A stretch of DNA of 49,232 bases, taken from Steroidobacteraceae bacterium (GTDB lineage Bacteria; Pseudomonadota; Gammaproteobacteria; Steroidobacterales; Steroidobacteraceae). The translations under genes and the position numbers were made by a program. A model generated the notes under the pieces. It saw nothing but the letters and a program-made list of their open reading frames with translations, was not told the DNA's origin and made no database searches. Every line of letters starts with the position of its first letter. Within the stretch, counting starts at the first letter, position 1. Shown piece by piece: positions 8,071-17,061 of the stretch. Where the stretch lies: positions 1-49,232 of the forward strand of contig JAHCAN010000019.1 in assembly GCA_019634915.1 (NCBI GenBank), in the 5' to 3' direction.

Positions 8071-9123
8071 CGCCTTCCGCGCCTGCTCCCAGGCGAGGTC
8101 TGCGATCGCCTCGACATTCGCCGCGTACTCGCGCGCCCGCGCGCTGACCGCCGTGCCGCGCAGCACGCGGCCGCGGATGCCGTGGAAGATGCCGGCGAGG
8201 CGGTACATGCAGAACGCCACGTAGAAATCGAGATCCGGCAGGCTCTCGCGCCCCGTGAGCCGGCAATAGGTGGCGACGTGCTCCGCCTCGGTCGGAATGC
8301 CGAGCGCCGCGAAGTCGCAGCCCGCGAGCCCGGTCTTCGACAGCGCCGGCATGCGCCAGCTCATCAGGTAGTAGGCGAAGTCGGCAACCGGATCGCCGAG
8401 TGTCGACAGCTCCCAGTCGAGGATCGCGAGCACGCGCGGCGCGGCCGGATCGAACATCACGTTGTCGAGCCGGTAATCGCCGTGCACGATCGCCGGTGGC
8501 GGCTCGACGGCTGGCAGATGGCGGGGCAGCCACTCGATCAGCCGCTCCATCGATTCGACGCGCCCGGCCGCCTCGTCGGCGTGGTACTGCTTCGCCCAGC
8601 GTTCGATCTGGCGGGGCAGATAGCCGCTCGCCCGGCCGTAATCCTCGAGGCCGGCGGCGGCCGGATCGACGCGGTGCAGGCTCGCGAGCGCCGCGAGCGC
8701 CGCGTCGTAGTAGTCGCGCCGCGCCTCCCGCGGCAGTTCGGGCAGCGTGCCATCCCAGAACACGCGGCCATCGACGTGGTCCATCACGTAGAACCAGCTG
8801 CCGATCACCGCGTCGTCGGTGCACAGCGCCCAGGTGCGCGCGACCGGCACAGTGGAATGCGCGCGCAGCGCCGTCAGCACGCGATACTCGCGATCGACCG
8901 CGTGCGCGGAAGCGAGCAGCTGCCCCGGGGGTTTGCGGCGCAGCACGTAGCGGCGCGCCGGCGTCGCGAGCAGATAGGTCGGATTCGACTGCCCGCCGCG
9001 GAACTGCCGCACCGTCAGCGGGCCCGAGAAGCCCTCGACGTGCAGGGCGAGCCAGGCCTCGAGCCGCGGCACGTCGAACGCCATGCCGGCGCGCACTTCA
9101 GTGGTCGTGTCGTCCGTCTGCAC
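8047..9123 (-). CDS. Phosphotransferase family protein (APH/choline kinase fold, ACAD10-like)
   Basis: A 358 aa kinase-like protein. Catalytic loop IVHGDYRLDNVMFD and Mg-binding ILDWELSTLGDPVADFAYYL are intact; GGQSNPTYLL and RYVLRRKPPG form the nucleotide lobe. This subgroup often sits with acyl-CoA dehydrogenases and is thought to phosphorylate hydroxyacyl or other small substrates, not aminoglycosides; no such neighbour is present here. I chose the GTG at 9123 because GGAGGA precedes it by 4 nt; the more upstream ATG at 9192 adds a low-complexity basic extension. It is divergent from the PotD-like gene by 98 nt. Confidence 0.87.
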   Translation of the reverse strand: MQTDDTTTEVRAGMAFDVPRLEAWLALHVEGFSGPLTVRQFRGGQSNPTYLLATPARRYVLRRKPPGQLLASAHAVDREYRVLTALRAHSTVPVARTWALCTDDAVIGSWFYVMDHVDGRVFWDGTLPELPREARRDYYDAALAALASLHRVDPAAAGLEDYGRASGYLPRQIERWAKQYHADEAAGRVESMERLIEWLPRHLPAVEPPPAIVHGDYRLDNVMFDPAAPRVLAILDWELSTLGDPVADFAYYLMSWRMPALSKTGLAGCDFAALGIPTEAEHVATYCRLTGRESLPDLDFYVAFCMYRLAGIFHGIRGRVLRGTAVSARAREYAANVEAIADLAWEQARKASAGDRGG

Positions 9124-9221
9124 CCGCTCCTCCGCCGGACGACCCGCCCGTCGCCGAGCCCGCACGGTAGCGAACGGGGCCGCGCGCGACAACCCGTGCC
9201 ACCCGTCCTAGAATCCCGGCA

Positions 9222-10415
9222 ATGAACCAGACCATCGTCCGGGCCGCGGTGTTGCCGCTCACCGCCGCCTTCGCACTCACGCTCGCGGCATGCGGCGGGA
9301 AGCCTTCTGCAAACGGCCCGGCAGCGCTGCCGATCTCGCTCGGCCCGCTCGAGTCCGCGCTCGACATCGTCGCGCGCCCGGAGTACCTGCAGCGCGGCGC
9401 GGAGGACGCCCGCTACGACTGGATCAGCAAGTTCGAGACCGAGACCGGCTGCACGGTCAATGTCACGCCGGCGACGGACTCGCAGGAGATCTACGGGCAG
9501 ATGGCCGAAGGCGGCCACGACGTCGTGATCGCACCGAGCGACATGTCGCTGCAGCTGATCAGGGCGGGCCTCGTGCAGCCGATCAACACGGCGCTCGTGC
9601 CGAGCTACAACGCGATCGACATCCGCCTGCGCCGCGCGCTGTGGCACTACGTGCGCGACGTGCACTATGGCGTGCCGTTCCAGTGGGCGCCGAACCTGCT
9701 CCTCTACGACACCTCGATCTTCGAGACCCCGCCGGCCTCGTGGTCGGTCGTCTTCGAGCCGCAGGATCTGCCCGACGGCAAGCCGAACGCCGGGCGCATC
9801 GAGGCCTACGACGCACCGATCGCGCTCGCAGATGCCTCGCTTTATCTCTTCTTCAACCGGCGCGAGCTCGGCATCCTGAATCCCTACCAGCTCGAGGAGC
9901 CGCAGTACGCAGCGGTGCTCGAGCTGATGCGCAGCCAGCGATCGCTGCTGCATGCGTACTGGCACGACCCGCAGGAGCAGGTGCGCGCGTTCGCCGCCGG
10001 CGAGGTCGTCGCGTCGGGCGCGTGGCCGCGCCAGCTGCACGAACTCGAGGCGATGGGGCGCCCCGTCGCCGGCACGATTCCGCAGGAAGGCGCCACGGGC
10101 CGCGCCGACACGACGATGATCGCCGCGCAGGCAAAGCATCCGAACTGCGCCTACCGCTGGCTCGAGTGGTCGATCGGCACGAAGACGCAGGGCGACGTCG
10201 CGGCCTGGGCCGGCACGGTGCCGGCCGTCACCGCAGCCTGCGAGAACAATGCGCTGCTCGGCCCCGGGGGCTGCAAGGCCAACGGGGCCGAAGACTTCGA
10301 CCGGATCTGGTTCTGGCGCACGCCCGAGAAGGAATGCGACACGGCCTTCGGCCGCTGCGTGCCCTACGAGCGCTGGGTGAGCGACTTCGACGCGATCAGG
10401 CAGGCGGCGGATTGA
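9222..10415 (+). CDS. Extracellular substrate-binding lipoprotein (PotD/PotF-like)
   Basis: A 397 aa periplasmic solute-binding protein with a lipoprotein signal (hydrophobic h-region, lipobox LAAC, Cys about 24). The body resembles spermidine/putrescine binding proteins: DWISKFETETGCTVNV, SDMSLQLIRAGLVQPIN, YGVPFQWAPNLLLYD and a C-terminal EDFDRIWFWRTP segment. No permease or ATPase genes lie nearby, so it is an orphan receptor or is served by a transporter elsewhere. The 3' end overlaps alr by 20 nt in convergent orientation. Substrate is inferred only from family. Confidence 0.85.
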   Translation: MNQTIVRAAVLPLTAAFALTLAACGGKPSANGPAALPISLGPLESALDIVARPEYLQRGAEDARYDWISKFETETGCTVNVTPATDSQEIYGQMAEGGHDVVIAPSDMSLQLIRAGLVQPINTALVPSYNAIDIRLRRALWHYVRDVHYGVPFQWAPNLLLYDTSIFETPPASWSVVFEPQDLPDGKPNAGRIEAYDAPIALADASLYLFFNRRELGILNPYQLEEPQYAAVLELMRSQRSLLHAYWHDPQEQVRAFAAGEVVASGAWPRQLHELEAMGRPVAGTIPQEGATGRADTTMIAAQAKHPNCAYRWLEWSIGTKTQGDVAAWAGTVPAVTAACENNALLGPGGCKANGAEDFDRIWFWRTPEKECDTAFGRCVPYERWVSDFDAIRQAAD

Positions 10416-11484
10416 GCACGCGCGGCACGCGCCCGGTGAGCGAACACAGCAGCTCGTAGGCGATCGTGCCGGCGCGCCCGGCGACCTCCTCGACCGGCAG
10501 CTGCGGTCCCCACAGCTGCACCGGCGTGCCGACCTCGATGCCCGCCAGGCCGGTAACGTCCGCCGCGAGCATGTCCATCGACACGCGCCCGACCAGCGGC
10601 GCACGCTGCCCGCCGACGAGCACCGACGCTCCGGCGCCGCAGTCGCGGATCAGACCGTCGCCGTAGCCCGCCGCGATGACTGCGACACGGCTGTCGCGTA
10701 CGGCACGCCAGGTGGCGCCATAGCCGACCGCCTCGCCGTGCGGCAGGCTGCGCACCGCGATCACGCTCGATACGAGGGTCATCGCGGGCTGCAGGCCGAG
10801 ATCGACGCCGCGGCGGTCCGCGAACGGCGATGCCCCGTACAGCGCGAGCCCCGGGCGCACCCAGTCACCCTGCGAACGCGGCGAGGCGAAGATGCCCGCC
10901 GAGTTGCCGATGCTCGTCTCGAGACCGAGCCGCCCGACGCAGGCCTCGAAGCGCGCGAGCTGTGCGCGCGTGGCGGTGTCGTCGGGTTCGTCGGCGGTCG
11001 CGAGATGGGTCAGCACGCGCACCGCGGCCGGCGGCGCCGCGAGCGCCGCGACGCGCGCGCGCGCCGCGGGAAAATCCTCCGCCCGAAAGCCGAGGCGATT
11101 CATGCCGGAATCGACTTTCAGCCACAGCGCAAAGCGCCAGGGCCCGCGCCAGGCCTCGAGCAGCGCGAGCTGCGCGGCCTCGTGCACGACGAGATCGAGA
11201 TGCAGCGCCGCGGCCTGCGCGAACTCCTCGGGGCCGAACACGCCCTCGAGCAGCAGCAGCGGCGCACCGATGCCCGCCTCGCGCAGCACGACCGCCTCTT
11301 CGAGGCGCGCGACGGCGAGCATGTCGGCGCCCGCGAAGGCGCGCGCCGCGGTCACGAGCCCGTGGCCGTAGCCGTTCGCCTTCACGACCGCGATCACGCG
11401 CCGGCCCGCGGCGACTTCCCTGACCCGGGAGAGATTGGCTTGGAGGGCCCGCGTGTCGATCAGCGCGCGGATCAGCCGGCTCAC
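10396..11484 (-). CDS. alr: Alanine racemase
   Basis: A 362 aa PLP-dependent fold-type III racemase converting L-Ala to D-Ala for peptidoglycan. The PLP lysine is in IAVVKANGYGHG (K35). The second catalytic base Tyr is in AVGYGATWRAV, and VGRVSMDML and the C-terminal barrel are present. The GTG start at 11484 overlaps the dnaB stop as GTGA, so expression is coupled to dnaB. The same gene order (dnaB-alr) occurs in E. coli. The open frame extends further upstream but that part is antisense-shifted dnaB sequence. Confidence 0.96.
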   Translation of the reverse strand: MSRLIRALIDTRALQANLSRVREVAAGRRVIAVVKANGYGHGLVTAARAFAGADMLAVARLEEAVVLREAGIGAPLLLLEGVFGPEEFAQAAALHLDLVVHEAAQLALLEAWRGPWRFALWLKVDSGMNRLGFRAEDFPAARARVAALAAPPAAVRVLTHLATADEPDDTATRAQLARFEACVGRLGLETSIGNSAGIFASPRSQGDWVRPGLALYGASPFADRRGVDLGLQPAMTLVSSVIAVRSLPHGEAVGYGATWRAVRDSRVAVIAAGYGDGLIRDCGAGASVLVGGQRAPLVGRVSMDMLAADVTGLAGIEVGTPVQLWGPQLPVEEVAGRAGTIAYELLCSLTGRVPRVLNPPPA

Positions 11485-12860
11485 CGCAACACGCCCTCGG
11501 CGTAGCTGTCGGGTGCGTAGTTGACGAAGCGGCTGAAGGGCCCCTGGAAGGTCAGCAGGATCGTGCCGATCTCGCCGTTGCGGTGCTTGGCGAGCTCGAT
11601 CTCGGCGAGGCCCTTCTTCGTCGTGTTCTTGTCGTACACCTCTTCGCGGTAGATCAGCAGGATCATGTCGGCGTCCTGCTCGAGCGCGCCGGACTCGCGC
11701 AGGTCGGACATCACCGGCTTTTTCTCCTGGCGCTGCTCGACGCCGCGGTTCAGCTGCGACAGCGCGATCACCGGCACGTTGAGCTCTTTCGCCAGCGCCT
11801 TCAGGCCGCGCGAGATCTCGGCAATCTCGGTCGCGCGGTTCTCCTTGGTGCCCGGCACCTGCATCAGCTGCAGGTAGTCGACGACGATCAGGTCGAGGCC
11901 GTGCTCGCGCTTGACCCGCCGCGAGCGCGCACGCAGTTCGGTCGGCGTCAGGCCCGGCGTCTCGTCGACGAAGATCTTCGATTCTGACAGCTGGCTGGTC
12001 GCGCTGGTGATGCGCGCCCAGTCCTCGTCGGCGACCTTGCCGCTCCTGATCGCGTTCAGCGGCACGCTGCCGATCGACGACAACATGCGCGTGATCACCT
12101 GCTCGGAGGGCATTTCCATCGAGAAGATGGCCACCGAGGCCTTGATGTCGGGATTGACCGCGGCGTACTCGGCGATGTTGACCGCCAGCGTCGACTTGCC
12201 CATCGACGGGCGCCCCGCGACGATCAGCAGGTCGCCGCCGCGCAGCCCGCCGGTCTTGCGGTCGAAGTCGGCGAATCCGGTCGGCAGGCCGCGCAGCGCG
12301 TCGGGATTGTTGTGCCATTCGTCGATCTTGTCGATCAGCGCCGGCAGCAGCGAGCGCACCGCGAGCGCGCCCTCGTGGCCGCGCATGCCCTGCTCGGCGA
12401 TCTCGAACACCGCCTGCTCGGCCCGGTCGACCAGATCGCGCGCGCTCTCGCCCTCCTGCTGGTACACCGACGCCGCGATGTCGGCGCCCGCCTTCGCGAG
12501 CCGGCGCAGCAGCGAGCGCTCGCGCACGATCGAGGCGTAGGCGCGCACGTTGGCGGCGGTCGGGGTGTCGCTGGCGAGCTGGCCGATGTACGCGAGCCCG
12601 CCGGCGTCCTCGAGCCGCCCGCTGCGTTCGAGCTGCTCGGAGACGGTGATCACGTCGCAGGGCTTGCCCTCACCGGCGAGCAGCCCGATGCTCTCGAAGA
12701 TCAACCGGTGGTCGGGGCGGTAGAAATCCTCGGCGATCAGCACGTCGCCGACGTTGTCCCAGGCGCTCGAATCGAGCAGCAGGCCGCCGAGGACGGATTG
12801 CTCCGCCTCGACGGAATGCGGTGGCACACGTGGTTCGCCCGACATCGCGCTATTTGGCAA
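11481..12860 (-). CDS. dnaB: Replicative DNA helicase DnaB
   Basis: The hexameric helicase that unwinds the replication fork, 459 aa. The N-terminal primase-interaction domain begins PHSVEAEQSVLGGLLLD. The RecA-like domain has Walker A AGRPSMGKST, LDLIVVDYLQLM (Walker B) and the arginine-finger region AKHRNGEIGTI. Motif DLRESGALEQDADMI is intact. No intein is present. It follows rplI by 26 nt and overlaps alr. Confidence 0.97.
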   Translation of the reverse strand: MPNSAMSGEPRVPPHSVEAEQSVLGGLLLDSSAWDNVGDVLIAEDFYRPDHRLIFESIGLLAGEGKPCDVITVSEQLERSGRLEDAGGLAYIGQLASDTPTAANVRAYASIVRERSLLRRLAKAGADIAASVYQQEGESARDLVDRAEQAVFEIAEQGMRGHEGALAVRSLLPALIDKIDEWHNNPDALRGLPTGFADFDRKTGGLRGGDLLIVAGRPSMGKSTLAVNIAEYAAVNPDIKASVAIFSMEMPSEQVITRMLSSIGSVPLNAIRSGKVADEDWARITSATSQLSESKIFVDETPGLTPTELRARSRRVKREHGLDLIVVDYLQLMQVPGTKENRATEIAEISRGLKALAKELNVPVIALSQLNRGVEQRQEKKPVMSDLRESGALEQDADMILLIYREEVYDKNTTKKGLAEIELAKHRNGEIGTILLTFQGPFSRFVNYAPDSYAEGVLR

Positions 12861-12886
12861 TGGACCCGGGCGTAAAGCCAGCGGAA

Positions 12887-13336
12887 TTACTCCTCGGCGA
12901 GGATCGAGATGGCGAGCGGCACGTTCACGTCGGTATGGAGGTGCAGCATCACCATGTGCTCGCCGACGACGCGCAGCGGGCCGTTCGGCAGCCGCACTTC
13001 GCTGCGGGCCAGCTTGTGATCGGCACGGGTCGCGGCCTCGGCGATGTCCGATGTGCCGATCGAGCCGAACAGCTTGCCCTCGGAACCGGCCTTCGCCGTG
13101 ATCTCGAGCTTGAACTCCGCGAACGCCTTCGCGCGCAGCTCGGCATCGCCGAACTGCTCGCGCGCGACGCGCTCGAGCTCGGCGCGGCGCGCCTCGAACT
13201 TCGCGACGTTGGCAGGCGTCGCGAGCGTCGCCTTGCCGTGCGGCAACAGGTAGTTGCGGCCATAGCCGCTCTTGACCTTGACGCGATCGCCGATCGTGCC
13301 GAGGTTGGCCACTTTCTGCAGCAGGATGACTTCCAT
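12887..13336 (-). CDS. rplI: 50S ribosomal protein L9
   Basis: A 149 aa large-subunit protein with the N-terminal RNA-binding globule MEVILLQKVANLGTIGDRV and KSGYGRNYLLPHGKA, a central connecting helix (about 42-75) and a C-terminal domain. It is 8 nt downstream of rpsR, in the conserved rpsF-rpsR-rplI-dnaB order. Confidence 0.97.
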   Translation of the reverse strand: MEVILLQKVANLGTIGDRVKVKSGYGRNYLLPHGKATLATPANVAKFEARRAELERVAREQFGDAELRAKAFAEFKLEITAKAGSEGKLFGSIGTSDIAEAATRADHKLARSEVRLPNGPLRVVGEHMVMLHLHTDVNVPLAISILAEE

Positions 13337-13344
13337 GGCGGGCC

Positions 13345-13584
13345 TCAGTGCTGGTCGGTGTAGGGCAGCAGCGCGAGGAAGCGCGCGCGCTTGACGGCCA
13401 CCGACAGCTGGCGCTGATAGAACGACTTCGTGCCGGTGATGCGGCTCGGGACGATCTTGCCGGTCTCGGTGATATAGCCCTTCAGCGTCGCGAGATCCTT
13501 GTAGTCGATCTGCTTGACGCCTTCCGCGGTGAAGCGGCAGAACTTCTTGCGCCGGGAAAACCGGCTCTGACGGGGTGCTGGCAT
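13345..13584 (-). CDS. rpsR: 30S ribosomal protein S18
   Basis: A 79 aa small-subunit protein with the signature [22 protein letters not shown] and the [22 protein letters not shown]-terminal half. It dimerises with S6 on 16S rRNA. priB, found between rpsF and rpsR in enterics, is absent here: the gap to rpsF is only 18 nt. Confidence 0.97.
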   Translation of the reverse strand: MPAPRQSRFSRRKKFCRFTAEGVKQIDYKDLATLKGYITETGKIVPSRITGTKSFYQRQLSVAVKRARFLALLPYTDQH

Positions 13585-13602
13585 CTGCGTATTCCTCGTG
13601 GA

Positions 13603-13998
13603 TCAGGCGTTGTCGCCGGCGGAGTCGTCATCCGCATCGTCGCGGGCGCGCTCGCGGCGGCCACCGCCCGACTCTTCCTCTTCGGCCTTCGCCATCGGCG
13701 AGGGCTCGGTCACGGCCTCGTCCATCGACACGACCAGGTGGCGCAGCACCGCGTCGCTGAAGCGGAACGCGCCGGTGAGCTCCGCCAGGACCTTCTGGTC
13801 GGTCTCGACGTTCATCAGCACGTAGTGCGCCTTGTGGACCTTGGCGATCGGGAAGGCGAGCTGGCGGCGGCCCCAGTCTTCGAGCCGGTGCACGTGACCG
13901 CCACCGGCCGCGATCATGCCCTTGTAGCGCTCGATCATGGCCGGAACCTGCTCGCTCTGGTCCGGATGGACCAGGAAAACGATCTCGTAGTGCCTCAT
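13603..13998 (-). CDS. rpsF: 30S ribosomal protein S6
   Basis: A 131 aa small-subunit protein. [20 protein letters not shown] is the typical start, and [11 protein letters not shown] carries the S18 contact. The C-terminus after about 100 is a long, acidic, low-complexity tail ([17 protein letters not shown]) like the variable tail that RimK extends with glutamates in E. coli. A strong AAGGAG site lies 6 nt before the ATG. It heads the rpsF-rpsR-rplI-dnaB-alr unit. Confidence 0.97.
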   Translation of the reverse strand: MRHYEIVFLVHPDQSEQVPAMIERYKGMIAAGGGHVHRLEDWGRRQLAFPIAKVHKAHYVLMNVETDQKVLAELTGAFRFSDAVLRHLVVSMDEAVTEPSPMAKAEEEESGGGRRERARDDADDDSAGDNA

Positions 13999-14017
13999 GT
14001 GTACTCCTTATGGGTAT

Positions 14018-14045
14018 GCCACCCGCCGAGGCACGGCGGTGGGGC
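14018..14045 (-). promoter_or_regulatory. rpsF leader stem-loop, candidate S6:S18-binding element
   Basis: The rpsF leader folds into a stem in which CCACCGCCG pairs with CGGCGGGTGG, leaving one bulged G and a short loop. A conserved hairpin with a CCG element in the rpsF leader is known to bind the S6:S18 complex and to regulate the operon in many bacteria. Position (about 20 nt before the ATG) and the CCG content agree, but I did not compare it with the covariance model. Confidence 0.45.
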
Positions 14046-14059
14046 AAGGAAGGCGCGCG

Positions 14060-14088
14060 AGGATACTGGAAGGCGGGAGCCCCCGCAA
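14060..14088 (-). promoter_or_regulatory. Sigma-70 type promoter for rpsF operon
   Basis: On the minus strand TTGCGG (14083-14088) and TATCCT (14060-14065) are separated by exactly 17 nt. A transcript would begin near 14053 and include the leader hairpin at 14018-14045 before rpsF. Matches are moderate (4 of 6 in each box). Confidence 0.5.
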
Positions 14089-14101
14089 GACAGCCATGGA
14101 A

Positions 14102-14845
14102 TCAACCGCTTAGCCGCTGCCGCAGCACCTCGTAGAGCAGCATCCCGGTGGCCACCGAGACGTTGAGGCTCTCGACCGCGCCCAGCTGCGGCAGGCGGAC
14201 CAGGAAATCGCAATGCTGGCGGGTCAGCTGCCTGAGGCCATGGCCCTCGGCCCCCATCACGATCGCGAGCGGGCCCTTGAGGTCGGCTTCGGAGGCGAGC
14301 TTCGGCGCTTCGCCGGCCGCGCCGACGACCCACAGCCCGGCCTCCTTCAGCAGCTTCAGCGTGCGCGCGAGATTGACGACGACGACCACCGGCGTCGTCT
14401 CGGCCGCGCCGGCCGCGACCTTGCGCGCGGTCGCGTTCAGCGGCGCCGCGCGATCCTTCGGCACCACCACGGCGAGCGCCCCGCAGGCATCCGCGGTGCG
14501 CAGGCAGGCGCCGAGGTTGTGCGGGTCCTGCACGCCGTCGAGCACGAGCACCAGCGGCGCCGGCGTCTCGCGCAGCGCTTCGAGCAGATCGTCCTCGCGC
14601 CAGGGCGGCATCGGCCGCACTTCGGCGACCACGCCCTGGTGCACGCCGTCGCCGGCCAGCTTCGACAGTGTCTGCGCATCGACGCGTCGCAACGCGACGC
14701 CTGCCTGCCGCGCCAGCGACTCGATTTCGGCGCTGCGCGCATCATCGCGCTGCCCGGCGAGCGAGAGTTGCACGACGCGCGCCGGGTCGCGCCGCAGCAC
14801 CGCCCGCACGGCATGCAGCCCGAAAACGCGCGCCGTGTCGTTCAT
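14102..14845 (-). CDS. rlmB: 23S rRNA (guanosine-2251-2'-O)-methyltransferase RlmB
   Basis: A 247 aa SpoU-type methyltransferase that methylates the 2'-O of G2251 in the peptidyl-transferase P loop. The N-terminal substrate-binding domain begins VFGLHAVRAVLRRDP. The SPOUT knot shows LDGVQDPHNLGACLRTADA, IVMGAEGHGL and VESLNVSVATGMLLYEVLR. The ATG at 14845 overlaps the rnr stop as ATGA. The frame stays open upstream only as an off-frame reading of rnr. Confidence 0.96.
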   Translation of the reverse strand: MNDTARVFGLHAVRAVLRRDPARVVQLSLAGQRDDARSAEIESLARQAGVALRRVDAQTLSKLAGDGVHQGVVAEVRPMPPWREDDLLEALRETPAPLVLVLDGVQDPHNLGACLRTADACGALAVVVPKDRAAPLNATARKVAAGAAETTPVVVVVNLARTLKLLKEAGLWVVGAAGEAPKLASEADLKGPLAIVMGAEGHGLRQLTRQHCDFLVRLPQLGAVESLNVSVATGMLLYEVLRQRLSG

Positions 14846-16872
14846 GCCAGTTCGAGATCGATCAGGCCTTCGACCGGATTGGCGCCGGTGACGATCACGC
14901 GGATGCGCTCGCCGAGGCCGAGACGGCGGCCGCTCTTGCGGCCCACCCAGGCATGGCCGCCGGCATCGAGCTCGTAGACATCGTCGGTCAGCGCCGCCGT
15001 GTGCAGCAGGCCGTCGGCCGCCACGTCGAGGATCTGCACGAAGCAGCCGAACTCGACCACTGCCGTGACGAGGCCCTCGAAGGTCTGCCCCAGCCGCTCG
15101 CGCAGCCAGCAGCACTTCAGGAACTGGTCGACGTAGCGGTCGGCCTCGTCGGCGCGCTTCTCGAGCTGCGAGGTCAGCTCGCCGAGGCGCGCGAGATCCT
15201 CCGCGCCGTAGCGCACGCCCGCCGGCGGCGGCAGGCCGAGCATCGCCTTCAACGTGCGATGCACGACCAGATCGGGATAGCGGCGGATCGGCGACGTGAA
15301 ATGCGCGTACGCTTTCAGCGCGAGCCCGAAGTGGCCGATGTTCGCCGGCTGGTAGACGGCCTGCGGCATCGAGCGCACGACCAGCGATTCGACGAAAGGC
15401 CGCGCGGGCGAGGAGCCGAGCCGGTGCGTGATCTGGCGGATGTCGCGCGGCGTGACGGTCTCCGGAATCTCGGCCGGAAAGCCGAGCGCCGCGAGCGTCG
15501 CGAGCAGCCGGTCGAGCTTCTCCTCGTCGGGCTGACCGTGCACGCGATAGAGCGTACCGGCCTGGCGCCTGCCGAGCTCGAGTGCGACCGCGACGTTCGC
15601 GAGGATCATGCACTCCTCGATCAGCCTGTGCGCATCGTTGCGCGCCTTCAGCACGATGCCCTTCACGCGACCCTGATCGTCGATGTCGAAGTTCGCCTCG
15701 GGCGCATCGAAATCGAGCGCACCGCGCCGGTTGCGCGCCTTCTGCAGCGCGCGGAAAAGATCAACGAGCGGCAGCAGGCGCTCGACCAGCCCGCCGATCT
15801 GCCGCCGCGCTTCGGGCCGTCCCTCGATCAGCGCGGCGTTCGCGATCGTGTACGTGAGTCGCGCCGCCGAATGCATCACGGCCGGATAGACGCGCGTCTC
15901 CTTCAGCTGCCCCTGCTTCGTGACGATCATGTCGGCGGCGAAGCACAGCCGGTCGACGCGCGGCTGCAGCGAACACAGCTGATCGGACAGTGCCGGCGGC
16001 AGCATCGGCAGCACGCGCGCCGGGAAATAGACGGAGGTACCGCGCCTGACCGCCTCGGCGTCGAGCGCGCCGCCGGGGCGCACATAGTGGCTCACGTCGG
16101 CGATCGCGACGATCAGCCGGAAACCCTGCGGATGCGGCTCGGCGTAGACCGCGTCGTCGAAATCGCGCGCGTCGTCGCCGTCGATCGTCACGAGCGGCAG
16201 CTCGCGCAGGTCCACGCGTCGCGCCGCCTCCTCCGGATCGACCTCGCGCCCGAAGGCCGCGGCCTCGGCGATCGCCGCCGCCGGAAACTCCGCCGGCAGG
16301 CTGAAGCGCGCGATCGCGGTCTCGGTCGCGAGCTCGACCGGCCGGTCCGGATCGAGCCGCCGCGCCACGCGCGCCTGCGCGCCGCCCTTCGCGCCGGGAT
16401 AGCGGGTGATCTCGGCGATGACCCAGTCGCCCTGGCGGGCGCCGGCCAGCTCGGCCGGGGCCACCTGGCAGCGCAGCGAGAGTCGCCGGTCGGCCGACAC
16501 GGCATAGGCCGTGCGCCCCTCGAAGTCGATCGTGCCGAGGAAGGCACGCACGCCGTGCTCGACGATGCCGAGCACCTCGCCGGCGAAGCGCCCGTCGCGG
16601 TCGCGCCTGACCGTGAGGCGGATGCGATCGCCGTGCATCAGCCCCGCCATCGCGAACGGTGGAATGAACACTGAATCGGTCATGCCCTCGACGCGCGCGA
16701 AGCCGTAGCCGGCACGGTTCGCGCTGACGACTCCCTCGACGGGCCCCTGCGCCATCGGCCCCTTCGCGGCCGCGACCGGCGCGCGCCGGCCGGAAGTGCC
16801 CGATTTGCGGCCGTCCCGGCGTCGCGCCGTCTGCGCGCCCCGCGGCGCGCGGTTTGGTGTGCGTTTCTTCAT
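14842..16872 (-). CDS. rnr: Ribonuclease R, short form
   Basis: A processive 3'-5' exoribonuclease of 676 aa (E. coli RNase R is about 813). A Lys/Arg-rich N-terminus (1-38) leads directly to the cold-shock domain (VEGVVSANRAGYGFARVEG). The RNB domain has the catalytic aspartates in DGDDARDFDDAVYAE. The S1 domain (FEGLVTAVVEFGCFVQI) runs almost to the stop. The N-terminal winged-helix region and the C-terminal basic tail of E. coli RNase R are both missing, with a basic stretch at the other end instead. rnr-rlmB is the standard pair. Its 5' end is divergent from tRNA-Leu. Confidence 0.95.
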   Translation of the reverse strand: MKKRTPNRAPRGAQTARRRDGRKSGTSGRRAPVAAAKGPMAQGPVEGVVSANRAGYGFARVEGMTDSVFIPPFAMAGLMHGDRIRLTVRRDRDGRFAGEVLGIVEHGVRAFLGTIDFEGRTAYAVSADRRLSLRCQVAPAELAGARQGDWVIAEITRYPGAKGGAQARVARRLDPDRPVELATETAIARFSLPAEFPAAAIAEAAAFGREVDPEEAARRVDLRELPLVTIDGDDARDFDDAVYAEPHPQGFRLIVAIADVSHYVRPGGALDAEAVRRGTSVYFPARVLPMLPPALSDQLCSLQPRVDRLCFAADMIVTKQGQLKETRVYPAVMHSAARLTYTIANAALIEGRPEARRQIGGLVERLLPLVDLFRALQKARNRRGALDFDAPEANFDIDDQGRVKGIVLKARNDAHRLIEECMILANVAVALELGRRQAGTLYRVHGQPDEEKLDRLLATLAALGFPAEIPETVTPRDIRQITHRLGSSPARPFVESLVVRSMPQAVYQPANIGHFGLALKAYAHFTSPIRRYPDLVVHRTLKAMLGLPPPAGVRYGAEDLARLGELTSQLEKRADEADRYVDQFLKCCWLRERLGQTFEGLVTAVVEFGCFVQILDVAADGLLHTAALTDDVYELDAGGHAWVGRKSGRRLGLGERIRVIVTGANPVEGLIDLELA

Positions 16873-16887
16873 ATATGCGTAGCGTAA

Positions 16888-16916
16888 TTGACAGCGCGGG
16901 GGCGCATGCGTAGATT
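16888..16916 (+). promoter_or_regulatory. Sigma-70 promoter of tRNA-Leu
   Basis: A consensus -35 TTGACA (16888-16893), 17 nt spacer and -10 TAGATT (16911-16916) lie just before the tRNA at 16930. The predicted start is about 16923. It is the best promoter match in the window. Confidence 0.8.
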
Positions 16917-16929
16917 TCGCGGCCCACCT

Positions 16930-17014
16930 GCCCAGGTGGCGGAATTGGTAGACGCACTAGCTTCAGGTGCTAGCGGGTAACTCCGTGGAGGTTCGAGTCC
17001 TCTCCTGGGCACCA
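16930..17014 (+). tRNA. tRNA-Leu (anticodon CAG)
   Basis: An 85 nt class II tRNA with encoded CCA. Acceptor arms GCCCAGG / CCTGGGC pair fully. The D arm contains GGCGGAATTGGTAGACGC. The anticodon stem CTAGC/GCTAG holds loop TTCAGGT, giving CAG. The variable arm GGGTAACTCC and T arm GAGGTTCGAGTCCTC are intact. It decodes CUG. Leucine tRNA genes are common integration targets and a decayed element begins right after this one. Confidence 0.96.
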
Positions 17015-17061
17015 CGACCAAGTTTCAGGGCATCTCAAAAAATCTCGAAGCGACGCCAAGA

